Positions 37,620 to 49,847 of a stretch of DNA of 64,000 bases are shown here, piece by piece. The DNA lies in the NCBI GenBank assembly GCA_037447655.1, contig JBBHKE010003409.1, positions 120,414 to 184,413 on the forward strand, read 5' to 3'. The notes under the pieces were generated by a model that saw only the letters and a program-made list of their open reading frames with translations, ran no database searches and was not told the origin of the DNA. The position numbers and the translations under genes were made by a program. The number at the start of each line of letters is the position of its first letter. The first letter of the stretch is position 1. Source of the stretch: Zygnema cylindricum. Its lineage: Eukaryota; Streptophyta; Zygnematophyceae; Zygnematales; Zygnemataceae.

Positions 37620-37656
37620 TGAGATAAGAAGAGAGAGAGAGAGAGAGAGAGAGAGG
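37620..37656. repeat. (GA)n microsatellite absent from the other arm
   Basis: A GAGAGA run of about 30 bp. At the matching place in the right arm (near 62480) only a short CTCTCTC remains. Confidence 0.85.
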
Positions 37657-37904
37657 TCTTTATTACCATTGGATCAGTTTTAACCCGAATTCAAATCCCA
37701 GTACCTGACAAAACCAATGATTTTACGAAACATTTCAATCATGATTTTACGAAACTTTTCGATTCGTTTCTTTCAACGTTACAGTTCATCGACAATTGAA
37801 AATTTTGTACAATTAGAAACATAATAGAAAATCAGAGAAAAATAAACACTATTTATTGAATAGAGAATTGATAAGAGCACAAGAAAAAATAAATGGTCAA
37901 TTGA

Positions 37905-38035
37905 CAACACCATTTATGGTAGAAGACACTACTATTCAATAGTATCACAATTCGGGAAACTACACATTAAATTGACCACACCGTTTATGGTAGAAGACAC
38001 CACTACTCAATCGTTTGACCTCAAATTCAAATCCC
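37905..38035. repeat. 72-bp repeat, two units
   Basis: Two units of the ACACCATTTATGGTAGAAGA repeat, open in frame and encoding TTPFMVEDTTTQSFDLKFKS at the second. The inverse counterpart is near 62095-62225. Confidence 0.75.
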
Positions 38036-38755
38036 AGGTACAAAAACATTCAATCATAATTTTACAAAACATTTCAATCGTAATTTTAAGAAACATTTCA
38101 ATAAATTGTTCTTCAAGGCACGATTCACTGACAATGTTTCTTTTGAAAATTTGTCCGATTAGAAACCATACATAGAAAAGCAAAGAACAAATAAACACCA
38201 TTATTCAGTGCATTGATAATGGCATGAAAAAAAAAATGCTCATTTATAAGCTCATTACAAATTCAAAACAAAAACAATAAGTAAATAAGATCACGTTTTT
38301 GTGGAAACAAAAAAGAAAAGAAAGATATCCGCGTTGCGAAAATCCAAAATTTTTACACAAAATAAAGAAAAAGTAACTTTCTTAGGTGCAAAATGACATC
38401 TAGTTTTTGTAAAAATCCTAAAACCCATTTTATCTTATTCCAAATGGAACCGAAAAAAAAGCACGAAAAAAAAATTTATTCTCTGACTAGCGTTTAGACA
38501 AAAAGAAAAAAAACAAAAAAGACCTTCAAAAGTTAACGTAAACGAACTCAGTCACAGAAAAAAAAAAACTAAAAAAAAAAACTACTTTTTTTGATAAAAC
38601 TAAGTGAAAAAAAAAAAGTCTAAAAAAACTAACCCCCGAATCCCTAAAAGACTTCCTAGAGCTTCTCTTCTTTTCTTTTCTCTTTTCTCTTCCTTCCTCT
38701 TCCTTTCTTTTCTTATTTCCAACTTTTTCTTCTCCTTCTCTTTATTTCAAAGTAG

Positions 38756-39500
38756 AAGAAATCTCAACAACCCACAAAACTATTTACAAAAACTCAAAAA
38801 AAAACGTTTTTTTCCCTCTATCGATCCACATGATAAAAAAAAACGTTCTTCTTTTCTCCACAATTTTCTTTTCACTTTTCTCGTCTCTTTTCTCTTCCTT
38901 TCTTTTCCTTTTTCTTCCCTTCTCTTCTTTTCTTTCCTTTCTTTACTCTTCCTTTCTCTTCCATTCTCTACCTTTCTTTTTCTTTCTTTTCTCTTCCTTC
39001 CTCTTCTTTTCTTTATTTTCTTATTTCAAACTATTTCTTTTGCTTTTATTTTTGTCAAATTAGACCAAATCTGAACAACCCACAAAACTATTTCGCAAAA
39101 ACTCAAAAAAAACGTAATTTTCCCTCTATCGATACGAGATGTTCTCCTCCATATGATAAAAAAACGTTCTTCTTTTCTCCACAATTTTCTTGTCTCTTTT
39201 CTCTTTTCTCGTCTCTTTTCTCTTCCTTTCTCTTCCATTCTCTTCTTTTCTTTCCTTTCTTTACTCTTCCTTTCTCTACCATTCTCTTCCATTCTCTTCC
39301 TTTCATTTTCTTTCTTTTCTCGTCCTTCCTCTTCTTTTCTTTATTTTCTTATTTCCAACAATTTCTTTTGCTTTTCTTTATTTCAAATTCGACCAAATCT
39401 CAACAACCCACAAAAATTATTTCGCAAAAACTCCAAAAAAACGTTTTTCTCCCTCTATCGATACGACAAACTCTCCTCCATATAAAGAAAACCACTCCCT
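38756..39500. repeat. About 300-bp tandem repeat downstream of gene copy A
   Basis: The block CAACCCACAAAACTATTT, CGCAAAAACTC, CCCTCTATCGAT, CATATGATAAAAAAACGTTC, then TTCTTTTCTCTTCC-rich sequence recurs about three times. The right arm carries the inverse (60710-61520). Phe/Ser-rich frames here are artefacts of TTCTTT composition. Confidence 0.8.
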
Positions 39501-39553
39501 CTTCCAGTGAAGCCCACCGCTCGCCTCACACAACTTTCTCGTCGGAATTTCTA

Positions 39554-40437
39554 TCAATACCTTCCAAGACTCCTACAGCGTCCGTATCCTCTCCTTTCCT
39601 CCTCTTCCTCCTCCTCCTCCTCCTCCTCTTCCTCCTCCTCATCATCATCATCTTCCTCCTCCTCATCATCCTCCTCCTCCTCCTCGTCCTCTACCTCCTC
39701 AACCTTCACTCTCTTAGATCCGTATTTTTGCTTTTTCGATACAATTTTTATATTTTTCTTCCTTCCCACCTCTTCATCCTCCACCTCCTCCTCCTCCTCA
39801 TCCTCTACCTCCTCAACCCTCACTCTCTTAGTCCCGTGCTTTTGCGATTTCATAACAATTCTCATCTTTCTCTTCCTTTCATCCTCCTCTTCCTCCTCAT
39901 CCTCCTCAACCCTCACTCGCTTAGACCCATACCTCTTCTCCTGGACTACCATTTTCCCCTTTTCCTTCCTCTCCTCTCTCTCCCCCCCAAACAAGACGAC
40001 CCTCTTTTCATTCTCGTCCTCTCCCTCCGAGTTTGCCAACTCCACAATCGGTTTGACAGTTCCTCCCATCTTTTTCCTCGAAACTGCCTCATTCTCCTCA
40101 TATTTCTCCTTTTTCCTCACATTCCTCGTCTTCCCTTTCTCGTTATTTCTCGCATCTTTGACTTTCGATTTCCATAATCTCTTCTGCCTTTCCAAGTCTT
40201 CCCTCTCCATTTCCAATTCCTCTCTATCGCTCTCCAACCGACATGCCTCGTTTCTCACATCCACTATTTGTTCGAGGATGACGGCGCTAATCTGCAACCA
40301 ACAACAAAACGACAAAAAGAAATGTTAAACAGAAGTACATTTGAAAAACAGAAAAACGAGAGAGAGATAGAGAGAGGGAGAGAAAGCAAGAGGGAGAGAG
40401 CATCAAAAACTGGAAGGTAAAAACAGTTCGGGGTGGG

Positions 40438-40527
<90 letters not shown>

Positions 40528-41144
40528 GGAGAGAGAGAGAACGAGAGAGAGCATCAAAAACTGAAAGGTAAAAAATTTCAAGAGAGTGAGGGAAAGAGAG
40601 AGAGAGAGAGTGCACAAGAATCTGAAACAGAGTTTGGTAAAACCGATCGAGGGAGAGAGGGAGAGAGAGAGGGAGAGAGTGAGGGGGAGGGAGAGGGATA
40701 GGGAGGGAGAGAGAGAGGGAGAGAGGGAGAGAAGGAAGAGGAAGAGAGAGATAGAGTACCTTCGCCTGTCCGTTCAATTGAAAGTCGCGAAGTTCTTTTC
40801 TTGCCTCATCCCTCTCCTCCCTCGCCTCATCTCTCTCCTTTCTTACCCGATTGCACTCCTGCCTCGCTTCCTGCATCTCCTTCGACGCCTCAAGCCTCTC
40901 CTCTATTTCCCGATTCCTCTCCTTCCACGCCTCCATCCTCTTCTCCCACGCCTCATCCCTCGCTTTTCTTGCCTCGTCCCTCTCTTCTATCGCTTTGTCC
41001 TTCTCCTTCTTCATTTCCAAAAACTGTTCGAAACACAATCCTTGTCAGTTTCGTAAACGACAACATCATTTCCGAAAACGAAAGATAAGCATTCGACATG
41101 AATCAGGAGAGAGACATAGAGGGAGAGAGTGAAAGAGAGGGAGC

Positions 41145-41208
<64 letters not shown>

Positions 41209-41784
41209 CTTCACCTGAGATTGGAGGCGATCATAGGCCTCGGTGGTTTTCCTTCTCTTCTCCTTCACTTCTTCGAGCTCCTCTTCCGCCCTCTTTTTCT
41301 CCTTCACCGCTTCTTTCCACTGCCCGAAAAACAGAAGGAAACAAAAAAACAAAAATAATTGTGAATTACAGATGTCAACTTTTAATCCCAATTACATAAA
41401 TTTCCATCTCTCTCTCATTTTCCTTTCATTTAAAATTGTACCCATTTGTTTGTTATTCTTCGATACTAAAATGGGGAATTCACCAAACTGTCAGACTGCC
41501 GCAAATTACGGAGGAGCGATTTAAAAAAAATGTTGGGACTTGACTGTAATTCGTTCTAAATTGTTAAATTGACATCCAAGGTTTACAGCAGTTGACGAGA
41601 GTGAATTAGTTCGAAAACAAAGTGGAGGGAAAGAGAAACAGAAAACGAGGGAGAACGATAGAGAGAGACAGTGGGAGAGAGGGAGAGAGGGAGAGAGAGA
41701 GAGACAGTGGGAGAGAGGGGGAGAGAGAGAGAAGGGAATCGATAGAGAATTTCACAGTCACAGTACAAGGCAGAAAACAATTTG

Positions 41785-41841
<57 letters not shown>

Positions 41842-42640
41842 AGAGAGAGAGAGACAGAGAGAGAGAGGGGGAGAGAGAGACAGAGAGAGAGAGAGAGAAT
41901 TTTCCAGTCACAGTACAAGACAGTAAATAATTTGGAGAGTGGGAGAGAGAAGAGATAGTAGAAAGAAGGAGAGAAGGGGAAAGAAGAGGAAGGAGACGTA
42001 GGAGGGTAGAGGGAGAAGGAGAGGGAGAGGGAGAGGCATGAAAAGTGACGCTGACGGCCGGCAAGAACCGCAGACTCCGGCAGACTAGGCGAAACAAAAC
42101 TCACCTTCCTGTCGTTTTCCTTTTTGTCGTTTTCCTTTTTGTTTTCCTTTTTGTCGTTTTCCTTTTTGTCGTTTCTGTGGTCCTGACGAGAGGCCTCCCT
42201 CTCCGCGCTTCCAGAGAAGGTAAAGGTTTCGGAAACGGTGGCGGAGGGGGGGGGGGGGGGAGGGAAGGAAGGAGGGAGAGGGAGAGGGAGACGGAAAGAG
42301 AGGGGAGGAAGGAGAGGGGGTAGAGGGAAGGAAGGAAGGAGAGGAGGAGGGGCGATAGGAGGAGGAGGAAAAGAGGGAGGAGGAGGGAGAGAGGGAGGGG
42401 GGAGCAGCGAAGGAGAAGGTTCTGGTGCAGGTAGTCGAGAAGGTGGAGGTGGTGATGGGGGTGGAGGGAGAGGGGAGAGGAGAAGGGGGAGAAGGGGGAG
42501 GAGGAGTTCCCGGAGAGACAAGAGGGACGCAAAGAAGGATCGAAAAAGCCAAAACTGGATGTGGAGGCTGGGGGGGTGGAGGGAGAGGAAGAGAGAGGAA
42601 GGCCGAGCCGCGAGTTAGTTCGGGGGCGGCGCGGCGCCAT
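39554..42640 (-). CDS. Coiled-coil acidic/basic protein, copy A, unknown family
   Basis: Exons: a first exon ending at 42105 (donor GTGAGT), then 41319-41215, 41023-40760 and 40291-39554. The last three are 105, 264 and 738 bp, all phase 0 with GT-AG borders. The frame that enters exon 2 in phase encodes repeated NDKKEN at the end of exon 1. Exon 2 gives KEAVKEKKRAEEELEEVKEK. Exon 3 gives RDEAxxxRDEA-type heptads. Exon 4 gives more coiled coil, then three or four [KR]RVRVEE or KVKVEEV blocks separated by long Glu/Asp runs. Exon 1 is Pro/Ser-rich; the ATG at 42640 (MAPRRPRTNS) is out of phase with exon 2 (536 bp), so the true start is unsettled. Probably nuclear, judging from basic/acidic runs (inference). 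The introns are mostly (CT)n. Confidence 0.55.
40438..40524. repeat. (GA)n microsatellite in intron 3 of copy A
   Basis: Nearly pure AG run, read as CT on the gene's strand. The neighbouring 40360-40750 is also mostly GA with short unique islands, such as GCATCAAAAACTG, that occur twice. Confidence 0.95.
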
Positions 42641-42654
42641 GGCTGCAGTGGGAT

Positions 42655-43745
42655 AGGGAGGGAGGGAGAGAGAGGGAGAGAGGGAGAGAGAGGGAGAGGG
42701 AAGAGAATGTTTCGAAACGCGCACATAGTGGCGCCTGAGTGGTGCTCTCCCTCTTTATCCCTCCTCTCAATTTAAAAAAACGTTTTTTCAAAACCTTTTG
42801 CGCGCGCTTTCGGCAGTTCAAACTTTTGCGCGAAACCGATTTCGTGTTGGTCGGTGCGCGCCGTCCGTACGTCCCAGGCTGTGTCGGTACTATGCCACGT
42901 GGACTCGCACGTGTGGCGGAACAGGCGAGGCGAGGCGAGGCGACCTATGTTGCATTGGCGCACCTCGTACGGACGGCACATACAGGCAGACTGTACGGTC
43001 GGCTGGCGACCGAATCGGCCGTAGAGTCCTCTGCGGGCGACGCCAATCGCAGGTCGATTTGTCGTCTACTTTTGGAGATCCGGCTGATCGTGCGGTTCAC
43101 AGCAATTTGAATGTACGGATATGTGAATTCGCAGCTACAGTACTATTCTGTCCGATAGTCACTGCTATTGTTTTGAATGTAGATAAAAAATACCGCAGGT
43201 TTGCCTGTATTGTGTTGTCAGAGGCCTGCTTTCCATCTCCACGTGTATCGTTTTGGAGATGTCAGACGGGCCTTTTGGATTTTGTAATACTGTATTTTTT
43301 CGCCATGTTATCCGATGCCAGAAAGTATACACAGGGGCATCGCCACGCGTACTGTTAACAAAAGAACGTACTTCGATCTCCGACAAAATCGGAGATCGGC
43401 GACAGATCGCCGAGATTGCTTCGTCTGGACAGCGCTTTTCCCCATTGGTTGGAAACCCCTGTTTCCCTCTCGCACGACGCTCGTGCCATTCCGTACATTC
43501 AACCACTTCGCTTGTCACTATATTTTGTGCGCCGCGCGTGGTCCGCAGCGCGCATGGCGAAACACGCCAAAGAGGCGAAGACGGCCGGCGCACGCGCGAC
43601 GACTACAATCCAAAAAAGTACGGAACCTCGTGAACATATGCCGTTTCACATTAACCGTACAGTTTGAATTTTGAAGTGTTCAGTACGGTCGTAAAATATC
43701 TGTAATACTATTTAAGGAGCAAAACGACGACGCATTTCGCATTTC
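42655..43745. other. GC-rich upstream region of copy A, conserved between arms
   Basis: About 1 kb, richer in G+C than its surroundings, with many CGTACGG and GCGCGC words. It is nearly identical to 56663-57770 (inverse): a 186-codon frame through it (42798-43358) is unchanged and a 142-codon frame on the other strand differs at one residue. Because several frames on both strands are open together, I read it as regulatory or repeat DNA rather than a gene. The hairpins GATCTCCGA/TCGGAGATC and CGGCGA/TCGCCG lie at 43375-43412. Confidence 0.6.
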
Positions 43746-43919
43746 AACCAACTATCTTCGTAAAAAACAAAATCCTAACTTGGGCATTTTGAGATTCCAA
43801 AAATATGATTTGCGTGGTTCACACTTCACACATTAAAAAGGAGAAAACGGTATGGTATGAAAACGGTACTTTTTTTTGTCCGCAGTGAACTGGCACGTGA
43901 CGCTAGCCTTCGTCAACTA

Positions 43920-44454
43920 CACAGCGCATCGTTATTAGTGTCAACGACACTAATTTGGGTTCTTAAAATTTTTATTTTTTTCCTCAAATAGGATACATGA
44001 TTTATATTTTTCCTTGACGTTAAATTAGGTACCGTACAAAATAGCGTAAAGGACGAATTACAATAAAATATAAATAGTGTGGTGTACGGTCGATGTCAGA
44101 TTGTACATAAATGTACCTTTTCAAGTGAAAATTTTACAAAAAATGAGTTAAATCAGACGCGCACGCATAGGATCGTGCGCTAAAAAAACGGGATTGTTCT
44201 GACACGTAAATTAGTCTTACATGTACAAATATTTAAATTTCACGACGGCGTACGATTTTAAAAATTTTGTACGGATACATATATTAATGTGTATAATCGT
44301 ACGACGAATATTCCATTTTTGCTGTTCCCAAATTAGCATAAACGCCGAAATTAGAATATACCTTTTTTTTTTTTTTTAATTCTTAATTAGCGTCAATGAC
44401 GGTATATTTACTTCCACACTATTTAAACTTTGACACTAATAACGATGCGCGGTG
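43920..44454. mobile_element. Family-1 element, 535 bp, TA-flanked
   Basis: The ends CACAGCGCATCGTTATTAG and CTAATAACGATGCGCGGTG are inverse, with TA outside both (43918-43919 and 44455-44456). Near the inner end of the left arm, at the mirrored place by the right arm, lies the related but shorter element 56417-56620. Confidence 0.8.
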
Positions 44455-44628
44455 TAGCGTGTCGTGATAAGAGCCATCGTCCGTACGAAAAGTAACGCTT
44501 TGCGGACATGATATGTAAGAATCCTTCCAAACCAAAATGTACTGCCACGCAAGCGTTTGTACAGACCGAAAAAAACAGCGAAAGAACTTTGAACATGCCC
44601 AAAAAAGTATCCACAACTTAGTCAAAAT

Positions 44629-46385
44629 TTAGGGCATTTTCGCATGTGCTAAAGTTATAGCTATTTTCTGTCGTTTTCCTCCATAACTTAGAAAAAACGA
44701 GAAAATCCGCAGCCGTACCAAAAAATATAAATTTCTACTGTACAATTTGCGTTACCCTGAAACTTTATAAGTACAATAATTTGTCGTCTAGAGTGATACA
44801 ATTTGTCGTTTAGCGCATTTAGACCCACTTTCGCGTCCTTTCAACACGTTCAAACTTTACATCAAATCACCTCGTGAGGTGATTTGAAATAAAGTCCAAT
44901 TAGGTGAGCGAATAGGCAGACATTGTCGCACGTGTCTGAAGTTTTTTACAATTTTTGTGCGCGGAGTAGCAAAAAAAAAAACACACAGCACATTTCCAGC
45001 CTCTGCGTAATGTTATGCGTGCGCTGATCCGTACAGGGGCCGTCTCTCTCAAAAACACGTGTCTTCACACATACGGCGTATGAAAAATATTGGCCACCTG
45101 TCGGCAAGTGGGAAAACGATAAACGAAACCGCAAATTCTGTGCGATAGCGAAAGGTATTTTAGGGTTTCGACACGTCGACAATGTGGCGTACGGACATTA
45201 CGAAGTCACAAAAATTGTACAGTGCGCGGTGAAACGCCTCAAATTAAAGGAGTGGAAGTTTCGCCACATTTTATTTACCACTTCATCTGTCACAATTCTT
45301 CGTACACGTCTACGTAAGTCACTTTTTTAAGTGACAAGTTATTTTCGTTTACATCCGAATGCTCTGAAAGATATACGGAGAATCTTCGCTAAAATACAAA
45401 GAAGCAAGACTAAGGGTACTTTCGCATGTAACCGAAACTTAGTCTTCTTACTTTGTTTTTTAGGGAAGATTCTCCGTAGAACTTTCAGAGCATTCGTGTG
45501 TAAAGAAATGAAATCGTAACTTTAGATTGTGACGAATGTAGACGTGGGTGTAATTTGTGACGATTGTAGACGCGTACAAAACTCGCGAGAATTGATGACG
45601 TTTACAAAATAACGACGATTGTAAACGTCTAGCTACTTGTGACATTGTAGATGTTTAGGGTTTGTGACATTTTGAAGTCACGCGTACTTATGATAGCGTG
45701 ACGTCACAAATTCCAAAACATTCCGCCATGGTTTTCCAATTTTGTTTTTTCGTCCGTTCTCACTCTACTTGCCACCATAATAAACTAAAAGACAGCCAAA
45801 ACAAATATTTTTCATAGATCTTTCATTTGATACCTTTATTGCCTTTTTTCATTGCAAGAACTGTGAGATAGACGCGTTAGTGGGAGAGGGAGAGAGAGAG
45901 GGGCGCTTTCACGAACTTCGCTTTTGCGAAATGGCGCCTGTTGGTCAAAACCCCCTCCACGGCCCCTGTACGGAGAAAAGCGCACGGAAAAATGTCACGC
46001 ACAGGCTGGAAACGTGCGGTGGGTTTTTTTTTTGGTACTCCGCGCTCAAAAATTGTAAAAAACTTCCATCACGTGCGACAACATCTGCCTATTCGTTTAC
46101 CTCGTGGGACTTAATTTAAAATCACCTCGAGAGGTGGTTTTGTATAAAGTTTGAAGATGAGCTGGAAGAACGCAAAATTCGTTCGAAATGCGCTAGACGA
46201 CAAACTGCTTCGCGCTAAACGACAAATTACAGTACATTTAAAATTGTAAGGTAACGTAACTTGTACGGTGTCATTTTCATTTGATTGGTACGGCTGCAAA
46301 ATTTCTCGTTTTTTTCCAAGTTACGGAGGAAAACGACAAAAATTAACTGTAACTTTAGCACATGCGAAAGTACCCTAAGTTTCGG
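44629..46385. mobile_element. Long foldback element in the spacer
   Basis: The left arm (44629 to about 45060) and right arm (about 45950-46385) are inverse: GCATGTGCTAAAGTT against AACTTTAGCACATGC, CCGCAGCCGTACCAA against TTGGTACGGCTGC, TCAAATCACCTCG blocks, and CAATTTTTGTGCGCGGAGTA against TACTCCGCGCTCAAAAATTG. The middle holds a separate palindrome (45347-45503). No transposase is visible. Confidence 0.75.
45347..45503. mobile_element. 157-bp near-perfect hairpin
   Basis: From TTTACATCCGAATGCTCTG to CAGAGCATTCGTGTGTAAA the sequence folds back on itself with arms of roughly 65 bp and a loop of about 23 bases. The loop sequence (TTTCGCATGTAACCGAAA) recurs in inverse near 46375-46395. This is a small foldback MITE or a precursor-type hairpin. 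Confidence 0.85.
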
Positions 46386-46642
46386 TTACATGCGAAAATA
46401 CCCTTAGCCAGCAAAGCCACACTAAAACGGTATGAAAACTCTTTCTTTTTTTAGTGTGACATTTTTCCTTTCTCTTCTTACCACATCTAATTTGTGAAAA
46501 ACAAACCAAAACCACAGTAATATTATTTTCTATATAAGCTTTACTAAGCTTTACCTGCGAACTGAGATAGAAATAGACCACCAGGACTTAGAGAAATAAT
46601 GGAAAAATCGAGCTTAACTACTGACCAATAATAGTATGGAAC

Positions 46643-47681
46643 TAGACCTCCATAAGTCCTCAGAGTAGACAGCTTCCAAGAAGCCTCTAGGATAATCCTG
46701 ACCCCTTTGTGTTCCAGCAAAAATAACTGCCACCCTGGCAGACAAAAACCCTGACCACCTCCACCCCTGTAAAGGCAAGACTCCCCTGAGTCGGTAGCAA
46801 AAAGAATCTCTGAATTTGCTCCCCTGAGCAGTAAGTTATGGAGGGTCAAAGTTGACCTTTTGTACAGAAGCTCTCTGGGAGAGGGGGTCCTATCTTCTAA
46901 TTTTTCTAAGTCCTATCTCTCTCACAAACTCTATCTACTGATGTACGGAACCAATCAGAATTGAGTTCCGTACGCAAAAGTACAGCTGCCGGTGTACTTT
47001 ATGTACGGACATTGTACGACATGGCAAAATGTCGACACATGTCAAATCCGGATTCGGTGCCATAATCTCCGGAGATTCCACAATCCAACGGAATTTCGCC
47101 ACGCGTCATCCGATGTGGCGATGGCCACAAACCGCCGAAATCTTCCTCCGCGATCTCGGCGCTAATCCCGGCCGTCCGATTAAATTCGGCTTTAATCGTA
47201 GCCGTAATAAATACATGCGCGGTATTTGTTTCATTTACGAAACAAATGCGCGGTACTGATTTTTGTCCGTACCGTAAGTCGTACATTATATATTACTGGA
47301 TCTATGTATCCCGTAATTCATTTCAGTTAAATGGTTTATCGCACGTATACATATTTAAATAAATATCAAACTATATGATACGTAACACTACCGCTAGACT
47401 AAACGGCTAAGGCTACCGGCTATTTCCTGCCTGCCGGCCGGTAGGTACAAGGATCAAATCCTGCCGCCGGCACATGACTTTTACTTAAATAAATAAACCC
47501 TAATATAAATTTCCCGTAAACCTCAGGATAGCCAAGGTAGCCATGGCTCTAGCTTCCTCTCCAATTTCTCAGTGACTGCGACAAGTTTGAGAGTTGGAGA
47601 GAGAAGTTAGAGATAGACTGCCTCGACTTCTATATTTCTATTCAGACCTAGAAAATACTAATAAAACCATTAGTTTCTACA
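46643..47681 (-). repeat. 3' LTR of the copia element
   Basis: Begins TGTAGAAACTAATGG on the minus strand. Collinear with the 5' LTR at an offset of 5400 bp and differing by scattered substitutions (for example 46727 against 52127). Its last two bases differ from the 5' LTR (no terminal CA), so its outer end is eroded. Confidence 0.9.
47389..47473 (+). other. tRNA-like sequence inside the LTR
   Basis: On the plus strand, opposite to the element's reading direction, TAGACTAAACGGCTAAGGC resembles a tRNA D-arm. AGGATCAAATCCT forms a T-arm-like hairpin close to the pol III B-box (GGTTCRANTCC). GGTAGG/CCTGCC and TGCCGGC/GCCGGCA extend the stem. The 5' LTR copy (52789-52873) has lost part of the outer stem. 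There is no full acceptor stem, so it is not called as a tRNA. Confidence 0.4.
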
Positions 47682-47777
47682 CTCCCCTTATTTTCTAGTC
47701 AATCTTTAATTTCAGACCACACTTCTCCCTGCAAAAAATTAGCTTAGGGGAAGGCACAGGTTTGGTCATCATATCTG

Positions 47778-49830
47778 CTACCACTCACTATCTGGTCTGT
47801 ACTCTAAACTGATTATTTTGTTTTCTACTTTCTCTCTAACAAAGCTGAGTCTGATGTCCATGTGTTTGGCTTTAAAATGGTGTTTAGGATTGGCAGAAAT
47901 AGCGATTGCTGCCTGATTATCACAAAATATTTTCTGCACACCACTCTTAAGGTGACCAAGCTCACCAAGCAAAGACTTGACCCACATCAATTCTTTTACA
48001 GCAGAGCAAGAGGCCATATACTCAGCCTCCATGGTGGACTGAGCAATAACCTTTTGCTGTTTGCTACTCCAACAGCAAGCCCCATCACCCACATATAATA
48101 CATATCCAGAAGTACATCTCCTCATCGGAGCATCACCATAACTGGCATCACTCCAAGTAGTGATGTCAGTATTCTCCCCACCCAAATGCAACCATAGATC
48201 TCTAGTTCCTACCAAGTATCTAAGGACTCTCTTAGCTGCCTCCCAATCCTTCTTAGTGGGAGCATTTAGACTTCTACTCAGCACTCCTACAGCTGCAGCT
48301 AAATCCGGCCGGGTACAATTCATAAAATAGATTAGACTTCCCACTACTTGCCTGTAAGGAATAGTCTGCATGAACTTCTGTTCATCAGGAGATAATTCCT
48401 CGTCTAAGACTATGACTCCTTCTTCCTCACTCCCCTCACTTCCCTTCTTCAACTCCATTGGAGTTGTACAACTATTAGCTTTATCCATTTGAAATTTTTC
48501 AAGCATGTTCCCTATTGCTTCCTTTTGAGTCAATCTTATAATTTTCCTTTTTCGGTCTCTCTCTACTTGAATTCCCAAAATATATTTTGCTTCCCCCATA
48601 TCTTTTATTTCAAATTTCCCCTTAAGATCGGTTTTCACTTTATTAATTTTTTCCATTGATTTACTTAAAACAAGCAAATCATCAACATAAATTGCAATAA
48701 ATATAAAACCTTCCACATCTTCGAAAACATAGATTTAGTGATTTGAGCTGATCCGGATATATCCCAGACCGGTAAGAAACTCATCAAGCTTCTTATTCCA
48801 CTGTCGAGGCGCCTGTTTCAAAGCATAAAGAGATTTAATCACCCGGCATACCTTACTCTCCTCTCCTTCTTCCACAAACCCTTCGGGTTGTCGCATGAAG
48901 ATCTTCTCTTCCATATCTCCATGCAAAAAGGTTGTTTTGATGTCCATCTGGTGCACTTCCATGTCTTCCGCTGCTGCGAAGCTGATAAGTATGCGAACGG
49001 AGGAAAATCTGACCACCGGGGCAAAGGTTTCCTCATAGTCAATTCCCTCCTTTTGTGTAAATCCCTTTGCCACTAGTCGGTCCTTGTAGCGCTCGATTGT
49101 GTTATCTGGGTTCAGTTTTAATTTAAAAACCCACTTACAACCGATTGGTTTTCGGTTAGGTGGACAATCCACCAGCTCCCAAGTATCGGCTGCCATAATT
49201 GAGGTCATCTTTTCATTGATGGTTGTCTTCCACCGATTTCTTTCTGGACAAGTCATCGCCTCTCGATAAGTTTGAGGTTCATCTTGATGAGATATTTTAG
49301 TTACCTTGTTATTAACCTTTTTTTCTTGCAGTGTTTTACTACTTCTCCTTCCCCCCTCAAAATCTGAGGCCGGAATAGATGGTTCTCGTGGATTCTTTCG
49401 AACAAACTCGGTTTCTCCCCTATCCGCTGATTCCGAATCAATTTCCACCACGTCTTCCGCTTCGGGTAGAGTTATCACTAGAGTTTCCACAGCCGAGTCC
49501 TTTTCGGTCTGATTTGTACCTGCAAGAATGTCATCGTCTCTAAAACCTGGATAGTTAGGAAGCTCAAAGTCATTGGAATTTTCAAACTCAAATCTGATTT
49601 TTACTAACTTCGTATATTTGAAAGGATCCACAGACTTTCCTTCATCCATAACTACTAGATGTTTTACTGAGATTATATATTCCCTTTTTAGATCATAAAC
49701 TCTATATCCTTTAACATGTTCATCATATCCTAATAAGTATCCCGGTTTTCCTTTAGGATCTAGCTTCCAATTGGACCGATCTGTATCTATACTGAATACT
49801 TGATTGCCGAAAACCTTTAAGTGAGATATG
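47778..49830 (-). pseudogene. copia reverse transcriptase and RNase H, stop-interrupted
   Basis: Reads from the end of the integrase linker (a GYRVYDLKREYI segment) through RT (WVFKLKLNPD, FAPVVRFSSVR, MDIKTTFLHG, LYALKQAPRQW, the YVDDLL active site) and RNase H (WSDASYGD, EAEYMA, CDNQAA), to a stop at 47778. One in-frame stop at 48735-48737 separates RT fingers/palm from the YVDD part. The catalytic residues I can see are intact. Downstream of RNase H lies the purine tract and 3' LTR. Confidence 0.92.
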
Positions 49831-49847
49831 TTTGGTTTCTAGCCTGT

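Larger units (their letters stand above)
37378..43745. repeat. Giant inverted repeat, left arm
   Basis: This 6.4-kb arm matches 56663-62742 in inverse orientation, from CCGGAATTTAATGAATTTTTG at the outer end (inverse near 62720) to the CGACGACGCATTTCG block at the inner end (inverse near 56690). It contains one copy of the coiled-coil gene, its upstream region and flanking repeats. Outer parts have diverged with indels; the inner kilobase is nearly identical. Confidence 0.92.

Noticed and set aside
38604-39510. Phe/Ser/Leu-rich frames resembling membrane proteins
   Set aside because: They come from TTCTTT repeats downstream of gene copy A and are not conserved in frame between tandem units.
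39507-40328. Poly-Ser plus-strand frame opposite exon 4 of copy A
   Set aside because: Antisense of the Glu/Asp-rich coding exon.
42798-43358. 186-codon frame identical in both arms (and 142-, 126-, 119- and 123-codon frames around it)
   Set aside because: Frames on both strands are open over the same DNA and identity is at DNA level. No splice context or motif supports a protein, so I treat it as upstream DNA of the coiled-coil gene.
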